Origin: Sphaerochaeta sp032144095 | GTDB taxonomy: Bacteria; Spirochaetota; Spirochaetia; Sphaerochaetales; Sphaerochaetaceae | NCBI RefSeq assembly: GCF_032144095.1 | Contig: NZ_JAVSNJ010000001.1 | Coordinates: 434,001 to 498,000 of the forward strand | Reading direction: 5' to 3' | Length of the DNA: 64,000 nt | Shown: in pieces, positions 42,818 to 51,078 of the stretch | How positions within the stretch are numbered: position 1 is the first letter of the stretch | Layout of the letters: each line of letters begins with the position of its first letter | Made by a program: the position numbers and the translations under genes | The notes under the pieces: generated by a model | Databases searched by the model: none | What the model was told of the DNA's origin: nothing | Seen by the model: only the letters and a program-made list of their open reading frames with translations

Positions 42818-42830
42818 AATAGGGTGTATG

Positions 42831-42844
42831 TTGATTTAAATCAT
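42831..42844 (+). promoter_or_regulatory. FNR-type box of the ric-fprA operon
   Basis: TTGATTTAAATCAT matches TTGAT-N4-ATCAA at 9 of 10 positions. Its centre (42837.5) is 41.5 bp before the start site predicted from the -10 TATGCT (42867-42872), the class II activator position. AGGAG and ATG 42894 follow. Confidence 0.7.
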
Positions 42845-42893
42845 AGTCGGGCTAGTTTTTTCAAAGTATGCTGTCCATACTAGGAGATACCGG

Positions 42894-43580
42894 ATGAAAA
42901 ACATGAAATTGTCACAGCTCGTAAAGGAGTATCCCTTTGCTACCATATTCCTCAACGAGAAGCAGATCGACTACTGCTGTGGTGGCGATCACATGCTCTA
43001 TGAAGAGATAGCCAAGAAGAACTATGACCGCAAGACCTTCACCGATGAGCTTTCGGATTTCCTCAAGGATGCAGCGAGCAAATACCAGGCAACAGTTGAC
43101 CCCTCCCTCTATGAACTGGGCATTGATGAACTCATCGACCACATTGAAGCCACCCACCATATTGCAGAAAGGCTCTTGATCGAGCAGGTCGATGAGAAAC
43201 TCAATACCATATTGCGTGTCCACTACAAGGCCCATAAGGATGAGCTACGGCTGGTCCACTCCCTGTTCAGTGACCTTCGCAAAGAGTTGCTGGAGCACTT
43301 TGCAGAGGAAGAGGAAGAGGTATTTCCTCTGCTGAAGCTGAAGGCAACAGCAGAATCCCTTGCACTGGTGGAATCCCTGGAGGGTGACCACGAGGCTGCA
43401 GGAAACCTTATCAAGCAACTGCAAAAGGCTACTGGTGACTTTACTCCACCAAAAGACGGATGCCCCACCTATGTGGCAACCTATGCGTTGATGAAGTCAC
43501 TGGTAGAGGATATATTTCTACATATATTTAAAGAGAACTCAATTCTCTTTCCCAAGTATGAAAAAGGAGCGAATCTATGA
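42894..43580 (+). CDS. ric: RIC (ScdA/YtfE) iron-sulfur cluster repair di-iron protein
   Basis: 228 residues. RIC proteins repair Fe-S clusters damaged by nitric oxide or peroxide. The N-terminal ScdA_N part has the conserved YCCGGDHML; the hemerythrin-like part supplies the di-iron ligands: HIEATHHIAE, HYKAHKDEL, LEHFAEEEEEVFPLL, LEGDHEAAGNL and IFLHIFKENSILFP. AGGAG stands 7 bp before ATG. It overlaps fprA by 4 bp, so both are made from the Fnr-controlled promoter. Confidence 0.95.
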   Translation: MKNMKLSQLVKEYPFATIFLNEKQIDYCCGGDHMLYEEIAKKNYDRKTFTDELSDFLKDAASKYQATVDPSLYELGIDELIDHIEATHHIAERLLIEQVDEKLNTILRVHYKAHKDELRLVHSLFSDLRKELLEHFAEEEEEVFPLLKLKATAESLALVESLEGDHEAAGNLIKQLQKATGDFTPPKDGCPTYVATYALMKSLVEDIFLHIFKENSILFPKYEKGANL

Positions 43581-44764
43581 AACGAGCGATCAAGAACAAT
43601 GTGTCCTGGGTTGGAAGAATTGACTGGGAACTCGAGACATTCCACGGGGATGACTACTCGGTAAACCATGGCTCTAGCCAAAATGCGTATCTTATCCAGG
43701 AAGAGAAGACCGTACTCATCGACACCATCTGGAAACCCTATGAAAGGGAGTTCAGGGAAAACCTTGAACGTGAGATTGACCTCTCCAAGATCGACTTCAT
43801 TGTCATGAACCATGGTGAAGTTGACCACAGTGGGGCCCTTCCCTACCTTATGGAGAAGATTCCCCACACCCCGATCTACTGCACGGCAAACGCAGTGAAG
43901 TCCCTTGTAGGCCAATACCACCACCCCGAATGGAACTTCAAGGTGGTGAAGACCGGTGACAGCGTAGACATCGGAAACGGCAAAAGCCTCGTCTTTGTCG
44001 ACATGAGAATGTTGCACTGGCCTGACAGCATGGCTACCTACATGACAGGGGACAACATCCTCTTCTCCAACGATGCATTTGGACAACACTTTGCCATTGA
44101 AGAGCTCTTCAATGACAAGGCAGACCAGTGCCTGCTCTGGGAAGAAGCCCTCAAGTATTATGCCAACATCCTTGCCCCCTTCTCGCCTTTGGTGAAGCGC
44201 AAGATCGAGGAGATCGTGAGCCTGAACCTGCCCATCGACATCATCGCCCCAAGCCATGGTGCCATCTGGAGAGACAATCCCCTGCAGATCGTACAGAAGT
44301 ACGCCCAGTGGGCCGATGACTATCAGGAAGACCAGATCACCATAGTCTACGATACGATGTGGGATGGTACCAAGACACTTGCCCACGCTCTTGCCAAGGA
44401 GATCCAGGCCCTTGCCCCTGAGACCAGGGTCAAGATATTCAACATCTCCCAGACAGACAAGAACGATATCATGACCCAGGTCTTCATCTCCAAGGCGATA
44501 GCCGTAGGGTCCCCGACAGTAGGGCAGAGCATCCTCTCCTCCGTAGCCGGTTGGATGCACTTCCTCTTCGAGCTGAAGCTCAAGAAAAAGAAGGCAGCTG
44601 TCTTTGGCTGTTACGGCTGGAGCGGTGAAGGTGTGCAGGTATTGGATGAATTGCTGGTCAAGTCTGGCTTTGAGGTCGTAGGACCGAAAGTCAAGGTCAA
44701 CTGGAATCCAAGGCCTGAGAACCTCAAGGAAATGAAGGGAATCGCTGAAGCACTCTGCAACTAG
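43577..44764 (+). CDS. flavodiiron protein (O2/NO reductase)
   Basis: 395 residues. It reduces O2 to water and/or NO to N2O. The metallo-beta-lactamase part carries the di-iron ligands: NHGEVDHSG (H-x-E-x-D-H), the His in MLHWPDSM, the Asp in FSNDAFGQH and the final SHGAIW. The flavodoxin part begins near residue 255 (ITIVYDTMWDGTKTLA) and binds FMN. No C-terminal rubredoxin domain is fused, so a separate electron donor is needed. It is cotranscribed with ric. Confidence 0.95.
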   Translation: MKRAIKNNVSWVGRIDWELETFHGDDYSVNHGSSQNAYLIQEEKTVLIDTIWKPYEREFRENLEREIDLSKIDFIVMNHGEVDHSGALPYLMEKIPHTPIYCTANAVKSLVGQYHHPEWNFKVVKTGDSVDIGNGKSLVFVDMRMLHWPDSMATYMTGDNILFSNDAFGQHFAIEELFNDKADQCLLWEEALKYYANILAPFSPLVKRKIEEIVSLNLPIDIIAPSHGAIWRDNPLQIVQKYAQWADDYQEDQITIVYDTMWDGTKTLAHALAKEIQALAPETRVKIFNISQTDKNDIMTQVFISKAIAVGSPTVGQSILSSVAGWMHFLFELKLKKKKAAVFGCYGWSGEGVQVLDELLVKSGFEVVGPKVKVNWNPRPENLKEMKGIAEALCN

Positions 44765-44790
44765 ATTCCTTCTGTTCGCCGATGTGTATG

Positions 44791-44822
44791 GAGCTGTCCT
44801 CTCCTGGTGGAAGGGACAGCTC
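44791..44822 (+). terminator. terminator after fprA
   Basis: GAGCTGTCC, a 14-nt loop, GGACAGCTC, then TTTCC. A 9-bp stem 27 bp after the stop codon. Confidence 0.6.
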
Positions 44823-44882
44823 TTTCCGTAATGCCGATTGCAGAGCCCAAGGCCCTCGTGATAGAATTCGGACGGAGGACCT

Positions 44883-45827
44883 ATGGATCGTACATGGCAT
44901 CAGGCACTAAACTATGAGACGTTGGTCAAGGTAGCCAACAATTCCGAGGCCAAGGCTCTTGAAGCCTTTTCCAAGGCCCTCATCCTACTCGATACAACCG
45001 AGCCCTTTCTACTTCATCTTGGCGAGTATGCCTCCCTGCTCAACATCGACCAGGGCCTTCTCAGCAAGGCCTATTATGACTGTCTGCCCGCCTTTGAAGC
45101 CATGGACAGTTCTGTACAGGTGCTCACCTGGGAGCATCCCCTCTGGCCTAAGCAGGTCAATGACTTTGCCTACTGTCCCCGATTCCTCTATGTGCAAGGC
45201 AATGCTTCGCTGCTTTGCCAGCCCTCGATCGCAGTCATAGGTACCAGAAGTCCTTCCCTGGAAGGAAAGAAGCTTGCCTCACTCTCTGCCATGGCGATAG
45301 GAAACCGTTCGTATGTAGTTGCCAGCGGCCTCGCCCTTGGCATCGATGGCATAGCGCACAAGAGTGCCCTGGACAATGGGTTTCCCACCTTTGCAGTCCT
45401 CGGTACCCCCCTGAACAGTTGCTATCCTCCTGAGCATGCGCTCTTGCAGCAAGAGATCGCGAAGCGTGGTGCATTGGTGAGCAGGTTCGCCCCTTGCTCG
45501 GCAACACAGAAGTGGTTCTTCCTGCTTCGCAACCGCCTGATGAGTGCCCTTTCCATGGCCTCGGTTGTGGTTGAGGACCGTGATGGTGGAGGGGCTGTAC
45601 GACAGGCATCCTTTGCCTTGGAACAGAAGAAGTACCTCTTCATCTACCAGAGCAGCGTGGACAACCATAGTTTCCTTTGGCCAAAGCAGTTCGCCAACAA
45701 ACCCAGGGTCTTTGTAGTAAAACACGCCACCGATATCCCACGGGTCTTGGAGAAGGCTGTGAAGACCAAGGAGCAAGTTGGGAAAGTTACCCAAAAGAGC
45801 GTGCAACTCGACCTGTTCTCCCTCTAG
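44883..45827 (+). CDS. dprA: DprA/Smf DNA-processing protein
   Basis: 314 residues. DprA loads RecA on incoming single-stranded DNA during transformation, and it is also kept in species not known to be competent. The Rossmann part is IAVIGTRSPSLEGKKLAS, VVASGLALGIDGIAHKSAL and LGTPLNSCYPPEHALLQ, then FFLLRNRLMSALSMASVVVED. The G-S/T-R of the ssDNA pocket is present (GTRSPS). It lacks a recognisable C-terminal winged helix (DML1). GGAGG stands 5 bp before ATG. Other competence genes are not in the window. Confidence 0.88.
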   Translation: MDRTWHQALNYETLVKVANNSEAKALEAFSKALILLDTTEPFLLHLGEYASLLNIDQGLLSKAYYDCLPAFEAMDSSVQVLTWEHPLWPKQVNDFAYCPRFLYVQGNASLLCQPSIAVIGTRSPSLEGKKLASLSAMAIGNRSYVVASGLALGIDGIAHKSALDNGFPTFAVLGTPLNSCYPPEHALLQQEIAKRGALVSRFAPCSATQKWFFLLRNRLMSALSMASVVVEDRDGGGAVRQASFALEQKKYLFIYQSSVDNHSFLWPKQFANKPRVFVVKHATDIPRVLEKAVKTKEQVGKVTQKSVQLDLFSL

Positions 45828-45842
45828 TAACTCCAATCTGCC

Positions 45843-45872
45843 TTGACATGCATTCATTGGGGGTACTACTAT
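45843..45872 (+). promoter_or_regulatory. alaS promoter, leaderless
   Basis: TTGACA (45843-45848), 18 bp, TACTAT (45867-45872). The predicted start is at or 1 nt before ATG 45880. There is no ribosome site at usable distance (GGGGG at 45859-45863 is 16 bp away). Confidence 0.6.
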
Positions 45873-45879
45873 CTCACAT

Positions 45880-47673
45880 ATGAAAAACCAACTAACCGCT
45901 AACCAACTACGACAGAAATATATTGATTTCTTTGTATCAAAGGACCACGTCCAGATCAGTGGTGCTTCCCTGATCCCTGAAAATGATCCGACTGTCCTGT
46001 TTACCACAGCCGGTATGCATCCGCTTGTACCCTACATCCTGGGCTCCGACCACCCTTCAGGCAAGCGTCTGACCAACTACCAGAAGTGCATCCGTACCGG
46101 TGACATCGAGGCGGTTGGTGATCCCCACCATCTCACATTCTTTGAGATGTTGGGCAACTGGTCCCTTGGGGACTACTTCAAAAAGGAAGCCATCGCGTTC
46201 AGCTATGAGTTTCTGACCAAGGTTTTGGAAATCGATCCAAGCCAGCTCTCCGTCACGGTCTTTGAGGGGGATGACCTGGTCCCTCGTGATGAGATTGCAT
46301 CTTCAGCCTGGATGAGCCATGGCATTCCCCAGGAGAGGATCTACTTCCTTCCCCGAGAGGACAACTGGTGGGGTCCTGCTGGCGAGACCGGCCCCTGTGG
46401 ACCGGACAGCGAGATGTTCATCGATACAGGACGAAAGGCCTGTGGCGATGATTGCCGCCCAGGGTGCTCCTGTGGCAAGTATTTTGAAATTTGGAATGAT
46501 GTCTTCATGGGCTACAAGAAGAATGCCGACGGCACCTACTCCGAGATGGAGAGAAAGTGTGTCGATACCGGCATGGGCATCGAAAGAACCATCGCAATCC
46601 TCCAGGGAAAGAAGTCTGTCTACGAGACTGAGATCTTTACCCCGGTCATTGCCGGTATCGAGAAGCTCAGTGGAAAGACCTATGGAAATGATGAGGAGAC
46701 TGACATCTCCATCCGCATCCTTGCTGACCATGTGCGCACCAGCGTCTTCATCCTTGGGGACCCCAAGGGGATGGCCCCTTCCAATGTTGGGCAGGGCTAC
46801 ATCCTCAGAAGGCTTATCAGGCGAGCTGTCCGCCATGGACACAAACTTGGCATCGAGGGCTCTTTCCTGGGCGAACTTGCCACCATCGTGCTTGGTCTCT
46901 ATGCTCAGCCCTATCCTGAACTTGAGGAGAACAAGGAGTTCATCTTCAAGGAACTTGCCGCCGAAGAGACCAAATTCTCCGAAACCCTGCAGAAGGGCGA
47001 ACGGGAGTTTGAGAAGATGCTTCCCAACCTGCTGAAGGGAACCTCCCGCCAGCTGAGCGGAAGGACCGCCTTCAAGTTGTATGATACCTACGGTTTCCCC
47101 GTGGAGCTGACACGCGAGCTTGCCAATGAGCATGGCTTTAGCGTTGACGAAGAGGGTTTCAAGGCAGCCTTTGAGAAACATCAGGAAATTAGCCGTAGCG
47201 GAGCCGAACACCAGTTCAAGGGCGGCTTGGCTGACCATAGCGACAAGACCACTGCCTTGCATACGGCAACCCACATGCTGCACAAGGCTTTGAGGACCGT
47301 GTTGGGCGAACATGTTGGACAGAAGGGCTCAAACATCACTGTTGACCGCCTTCGGTTTGACTTTACCCACCCCTCTCCGATGTCGAAGGAAGAGATCCAG
47401 CAGGTTGAGGATATGGTCAATGAGCAGATCGCACGAAACCTCCCCATTACTGTTGAGAGCATGACCCTCGAGCAAGCCAAGGAGGCCGGTGCCATTGCAT
47501 TCTTTGAGAGCAAGTACGGCGAACAGGTGAAGGTCTACTCCATCGGAGACTACTCCAAGGAGGTGTGTGGCGGTCCCCATGTGGAGAATACCTCATCGAT
47601 GGGCCACTTCAAGATTCTCAAGGAACAGTCCTCCTCGGCTGGAATCAGAAGGATCAAGGCCATTCTTGAGTAG
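45880..47673 (+). CDS. alaS: alanyl-tRNA synthetase, short spirochaete form
   Basis: 597 residues against about 870 in most bacteria. The class II catalytic core is complete: NQLRQKYIDFFVSKDH, LFTTAGMHPLVPY, FFEMLGNWSLGDYF, GPAGETGPCGPDSEMF and IRRLIRRAVRHGHKLG. The editing domain has HTATHMLHKALR (H-x3-H) and EVCGGPHVENTS (C-x3-H). The protein ends right after SSSAGIRRIKAILE, so the DHHA1/C-Ala domain is missing; the same shortened form is known in Borrelia and Treponema. Not a truncation artefact: a terminator follows. Confidence 0.96.
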   Translation: MKNQLTANQLRQKYIDFFVSKDHVQISGASLIPENDPTVLFTTAGMHPLVPYILGSDHPSGKRLTNYQKCIRTGDIEAVGDPHHLTFFEMLGNWSLGDYFKKEAIAFSYEFLTKVLEIDPSQLSVTVFEGDDLVPRDEIASSAWMSHGIPQERIYFLPREDNWWGPAGETGPCGPDSEMFIDTGRKACGDDCRPGCSCGKYFEIWNDVFMGYKKNADGTYSEMERKCVDTGMGIERTIAILQGKKSVYETEIFTPVIAGIEKLSGKTYGNDEETDISIRILADHVRTSVFILGDPKGMAPSNVGQGYILRRLIRRAVRHGHKLGIEGSFLGELATIVLGLYAQPYPELEENKEFIFKELAAEETKFSETLQKGEREFEKMLPNLLKGTSRQLSGRTAFKLYDTYGFPVELTRELANEHGFSVDEEGFKAAFEKHQEISRSGAEHQFKGGLADHSDKTTALHTATHMLHKALRTVLGEHVGQKGSNITVDRLRFDFTHPSPMSKEEIQQVEDMVNEQIARNLPITVESMTLEQAKEAGAIAFFESKYGEQVKVYSIGDYSKEVCGGPHVENTSSMGHFKILKEQSSSAGIRRIKAILE

Positions 47674-47711
47674 GTGACCTAGAGCTTACTACTCATGGAT
47701 ATTCATATAGG

Positions 47712-47747
47712 AGGGCAGGGCTGCGGTCTTGCCCTTCAGCTTTTTTT
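47712..47747 (+). terminator. intrinsic terminator of alaS
   Basis: AGGGCA (47712-47717) pairs with TGCCCT (47730-47735), followed by TCAGC and seven T. Confidence 0.7.
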
Positions 47748-47855
47748 GCCATACCTTAGGAGTATGCACGTACCCAGCTAACCAGATCGAAGAGTACCTT
47801 CTTCCCAGGCTTTCTGCTTGGGCTATCTTTGTCGGTCAAATAGTTGGAGCCTCCC

Positions 47856-49016
47856 ATGCAAAATACAACCCATAAGGCTGTGGTTCTGATGAATCTCAGC
47901 GCCTTCTTCTCTGGCATGGTCTTCTATGCCCCTGTAGCAACACTCTACCGCCAAAGTAGAGGCATTTCCGTATGGCAGATGAGCCTCATCGAGGCCCTTA
48001 GCCTGGCCTTGATGATGGCTCTTGAGATCCCTTGGGGGTATGTTGCCGATAGGATAGGGTATAGACGTACCTTGGTCTTCTCCTTTCTGGTTTTGTTCAT
48101 CTCCAAGATTGTCTTTTTTGCAGCCCATGGATTTTCACTCTTCCTGATGGAACGGATCCTGCTCGCCATCGCCTTCAGTGCCCTCAGTGGTGTCGATATT
48201 GCCTATCTTCATCGCTGCAATGCAGGGCAAAAGGAGTTTGGATACTACCAGGGCAGCAGCTTCCTGGGCCTGTTGGTGGTTGCCTTGATCTTTCCCCTCT
48301 TCTCGGAGATTTTCGTCCAGAGTGCCTTTCTTACCATAGTCAGCCATCTCATCGCCTTGCTCTTCATCCTTGCCCTTCCGAGGGAGCCTGTGGTGCAAAA
48401 TATTCTTTCCTCTCATTACACAGGGGTTGTGGAAACCCTGGGACGTTTGGCCAGGGATAGGCTTTTGTTGCTCTATGTCAGCGGCAATACCCTGTTGTTT
48501 GGGGTAAACCAGGTGGTGACGGTGTTCCTTGTGCAATTGTGCTATACAAAAGTAGGACTTCCCCTCTCGGCGTTTGGGCTCCCTTTTCTGCTGCTGGTCA
48601 TAACCTCATCAACTGTTTCCTACCTCTCCTCTCCTTTGACCTCATACTTTGGAAGAAGGGCATTGACGTTGTTCTCCTTCGTGCTTTCCCTCTCTGGCCT
48701 AGCACTTCTTTGGTCGATGCAAGGGGTAGTGGTTGTGGTCTTGGGAGCAGTCTTGGTCCGACTTGGGGCAACTCTGGTGCAGCCTGTCTATCTTGCCGTA
48801 ACAGCGAAGGCTTGCGAAGGACCCGATCTTGCTACATCATTAAGCATGAACTCGCTCATTGGGTCGCTGATGGAGCTGTTCCTGACCTTGGGCCTGGGAT
48901 TTCTGGCAGAAAGGAACCTCTCACTCGCATTGGGGGTTGCCTCCATTGCACTGGCCCTTGGCTTGGGCCTTCTGTTCTGCAGTCGCTCTCTGTTGAGCAC
49001 TCCTAATCTAGTATAA
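47856..49016 (+). CDS. MFS transporter
   Basis: 386 residues with about 12 membrane helices. I use ATG 47856, with GGAG 8 bp upstream. The loop between helices 2 and 3 holds the MFS motif A in modified form, PWGYVADRIGYRRTLV (G-x-x-x-D-R-x-G-x-R). Helix 4-5 contains AFSALSGVDIAYLHR. Sequence alone does not give the substrate; the size and motif fit drug-efflux or sugar-efflux subgroups. No regulator or catabolic gene is adjacent. Confidence 0.85.
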   Translation: MQNTTHKAVVLMNLSAFFSGMVFYAPVATLYRQSRGISVWQMSLIEALSLALMMALEIPWGYVADRIGYRRTLVFSFLVLFISKIVFFAAHGFSLFLMERILLAIAFSALSGVDIAYLHRCNAGQKEFGYYQGSSFLGLLVVALIFPLFSEIFVQSAFLTIVSHLIALLFILALPREPVVQNILSSHYTGVVETLGRLARDRLLLLYVSGNTLLFGVNQVVTVFLVQLCYTKVGLPLSAFGLPFLLLVITSSTVSYLSSPLTSYFGRRALTLFSFVLSLSGLALLWSMQGVVVVVLGAVLVRLGATLVQPVYLAVTAKACEGPDLATSLSMNSLIGSLMELFLTLGLGFLAERNLSLALGVASIALALGLGLLFCSRSLLSTPNLV

Positions 49017-49077
49017 AACCAAGTGATTCGCTATGATTTAGTTCAAGGATATCTGACCTGTAGCCAAGGAGCTCATC

Positions 49078-49464
49078 GTGGAAGAGTTTGCAACATTTCT
49101 TGAAGCCATTGAAGACCCGGAACATAGGAGGAGGAGTGTAGAGGTCCTCACCTGGGTTCAGAAAACATTTCCCACCCTTGTTCCCCGGTTTGCCTGGGGC
49201 CAGCCGATGTTTACCGATCATGGGACCTTCATCATAGGCTTCAGTGTGGCCAAGCCCCATCTTGCACTCGCTCCCGAAGGGGGGGGCATCCGCCACTTCT
49301 CCGAGGCGATCCTCAAGGCAGGGTACACCCATGGCGCAAAGTTCATGCGCATCAAATGGGAGCAGCCGGTCAACTATGGGTTGCTTGAAGAGATCATCCG
49401 GTTCAACTTGGAAGAGAAGAAGGCGTGCACCACGTTCTGGAGACAGAACGACTTTTGCAACTAG
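49078..49464 (+). CDS. DUF1801 protein, first of a tandem pair
   Basis: 128 residues from GTG 49078, with AAGGAG 6 bp upstream. The DUF1801 (YdhG-like) pattern is visible: VLTWVQKTFPTLVPRFAWGQPMF, DHGTFIIGFSVAKPHLALAPE, SEAILKAGYTHGAKFMRIKW and LLEEIIRFNLEEK. Bacillus relatives have been called iron chaperones (Fra), but the general role is unsettled. About 55-60 percent identical by eye to the protein encoded 20 bp downstream. Confidence 0.82.
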   Translation: MEEFATFLEAIEDPEHRRRSVEVLTWVQKTFPTLVPRFAWGQPMFTDHGTFIIGFSVAKPHLALAPEGGGIRHFSEAILKAGYTHGAKFMRIKWEQPVNYGLLEEIIRFNLEEKKACTTFWRQNDFCN

Positions 49465-49484
49465 GCAGGCCAAAGGAGAGGACC

Positions 49485-49859
49485 ATGGAAGTATTTGAAC
49501 CATTTCTGGCAACGATAGAGGATCAACGGAGCAGGAATCGGACAGAGGAGGTCTTCTCCTGGGTCCATGCTACCTTCCCGTCCCTTGTGCCCAAGATTGC
49601 CTGGAACCAACCCATGTTCACCGACCATGGGACCTTCATCATAAGCTTCAGTGTCGCAAAGCATCATCTTTCTGTCAGTCCAGATGTGACAGGGATGAAG
49701 CTATTCTCAGAGGAGATCGAGAGAGCTGGGTACACGCAGACCATTAACCTGTTTCGCATCAAGTGGGTTGAGGCGGTCGACTATGCCCTTCTGCAAAGGA
49801 TCATCCAGTTCAACATCGATGACAAGAAGGATTGCAAGACGTTCTGGAAGAAGTTGTAG
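49485..49859 (+). CDS. DUF1801 protein, second of a tandem pair
   Basis: 124 residues from ATG 49485 (GGAGAGG upstream). It keeps the same blocks as its neighbour: VFSWVHATFPSLVPKIAWNQPMF, DHGTFIISFSVAKHHLSVSPD, AGYTQTINLFRIKW and LLQRIIQFNIDDKKDCKTFW. The substrate-side residues differ (APEGGGIR against SPDVTGMK), so the two copies may have diverged in what they bind. Recent tandem duplication is the simplest origin. The likely terminator is the hairpin at 49917. Confidence 0.82.
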   Translation: MEVFEPFLATIEDQRSRNRTEEVFSWVHATFPSLVPKIAWNQPMFTDHGTFIISFSVAKHHLSVSPDVTGMKLFSEEIERAGYTQTINLFRIKWVEAVDYALLQRIIQFNIDDKKDCKTFWKKL

Positions 49860-49916
49860 CAGGACCATTTTCATGGGAATCGAGTAGCCTTGTTTCCACC
49901 AGATGTTGCCAACATA

Positions 49917-49946
49917 AGAAACCTTCTGCAAAAGCAGAAGGTTTCT
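49917..49946. terminator. two-way hairpin between convergent genes
   Basis: AGAAACCTTCTGC-AAAA-GCAGAAGGTTTCT, a perfect 13-bp stem between the DUF1801 pair and rlmN. Confidence 0.6.
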
Positions 49947-49982
49947 GGGTATACGGTGCTCATGATGGTACGGCAGCGCGAG

Positions 49983-51065
49983 TTATTCCTCGTCATCCTC
50001 GTCATCAAGGAAATCGTACTCCATGCCCTTGTTGAGGGGCACTGCAAGCTGGCCACAGGCACCGTTGATCTCCCTGCCCCGTGATCGGCGGAGGGTATAC
50101 TTGATGTGGAGCCGGTCAAGATAGTGGGTGAAGCGATCAACCTCTTCTTCGGAAGGGGTCTCCCAGGGCATGTCCTCTGCAGGGTTCCAGGGAATGAGGT
50201 TTACCACCACATCCAGGGTCCTGACATAGTCGGCGAGTTTCTGTGCAGAGACTTCGTCGGTGTTTATGTTGTGCAAAAGGCAGTACTCGATGGTGAACCG
50301 CTTGCCTATAAGGCGCTGGTAGTGCAAGAGGGCCTTCTTCAGTTCATTGAGATTCCATTTCTGGTTAACCGGCATGACCCTGTCACGGATCCTGTTTTCT
50401 GCACTTACCAAGGATACGGCCAGCCTGACCGGCAGTTTCTGTTCGGCAATCTTGAGAATGCCTGGGACTATGCCACAGGTGCTGATCGTTATCCTCCTGA
50501 AGCTGATGTTGAACCCTTGTTCCTCGTGGAAGTACCGTATCGACCGTGTGACGGGTGCAATGTTGGCAAGTGGCTCGCCCATGCCCATGTAGACTATGTG
50601 GGTGATGGGTTGGGTACTTGCCCTGGTAAGGTGGATGAACTGTTCGATGATCTCCTCGGTAGCAAGGTTTCTGAGCAGTCCCATCGTACCGGTCCTGCAG
50701 AAGGTACAACCCATCGCGCATCCAACCTGGCTTGAGAGGCAGGCGGTGTGGCGGCCCTTCTTGTCGATGAGCAATACGCACTCGACAACCAGTCCATCAT
50801 GGAGGCGGATGCCCATCTTGGTGGCTCCGCTCTCGTCCGTCTCGCTGGTTTCAACCGTTGATGAGCAGAAGGAGGGCATTATCTCCTTCAGGCGGGCGCG
50901 CTCCTCTTTGGGGAGGTTGGTCATCTCATCAAAGGAGGTTGCTCCCTTGATGAGCCAAGCATACATCTGTCTTCCGTAGAAAGCCTTGGGTAGCTGTAGT
51001 AGTTCGCTGAGATTCTCTGCATTGAGGCCGTAGAGGGACAGCGGTAGTTTATTCTCTTGTTCCAT
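49983..51065 (-). CDS. rlmN: dual-specificity RNA methyltransferase RlmN
   Basis: 360 residues. A radical SAM enzyme that methylates C2 of A2503 in 23S rRNA and A37 of some tRNAs. The cluster motif is CAMGCTFCRTG (C-x3-C-x2-C). MGMGEPLANIAPVTRSIRY, RRITISTCGIVPGI, LAVSLVSAENRIRDRVMPVN and the C-terminal TLRRSRGREINGACGQL with the catalytic Cys are present. An acidic tail (DDEDDEE) is added. There is no ribosome site; a -10 TATACT (51077-51072) lies exactly 6 nt before ATG, so the mRNA is probably leaderless. Confidence 0.96.
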   Translation of the reverse strand: MEQENKLPLSLYGLNAENLSELLQLPKAFYGRQMYAWLIKGATSFDEMTNLPKEERARLKEIMPSFCSSTVETSETDESGATKMGIRLHDGLVVECVLLIDKKGRHTACLSSQVGCAMGCTFCRTGTMGLLRNLATEEIIEQFIHLTRASTQPITHIVYMGMGEPLANIAPVTRSIRYFHEEQGFNISFRRITISTCGIVPGILKIAEQKLPVRLAVSLVSAENRIRDRVMPVNQKWNLNELKKALLHYQRLIGKRFTIEYCLLHNINTDEVSAQKLADYVRTLDVVVNLIPWNPAEDMPWETPSEEEVDRFTHYLDRLHIKYTLRRSRGREINGACGQLAVPLNKGMEYDFLDDEDDEE

Positions 51066-51078
51066 GGTGTGAGTATAC

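Noticed and set aside
43481..44560. 359-codon open frame antisense to the flavodiiron protein gene
   Set aside because: The sense strand encodes an intact flavodiiron protein with all iron ligands; the antisense product has no recognisable motif.
45880..47673. alaS truncated by a nonsense or frameshift mutation
   Set aside because: The shortened form without C-Ala is known for spirochaetes, and a normal terminator follows the stop.
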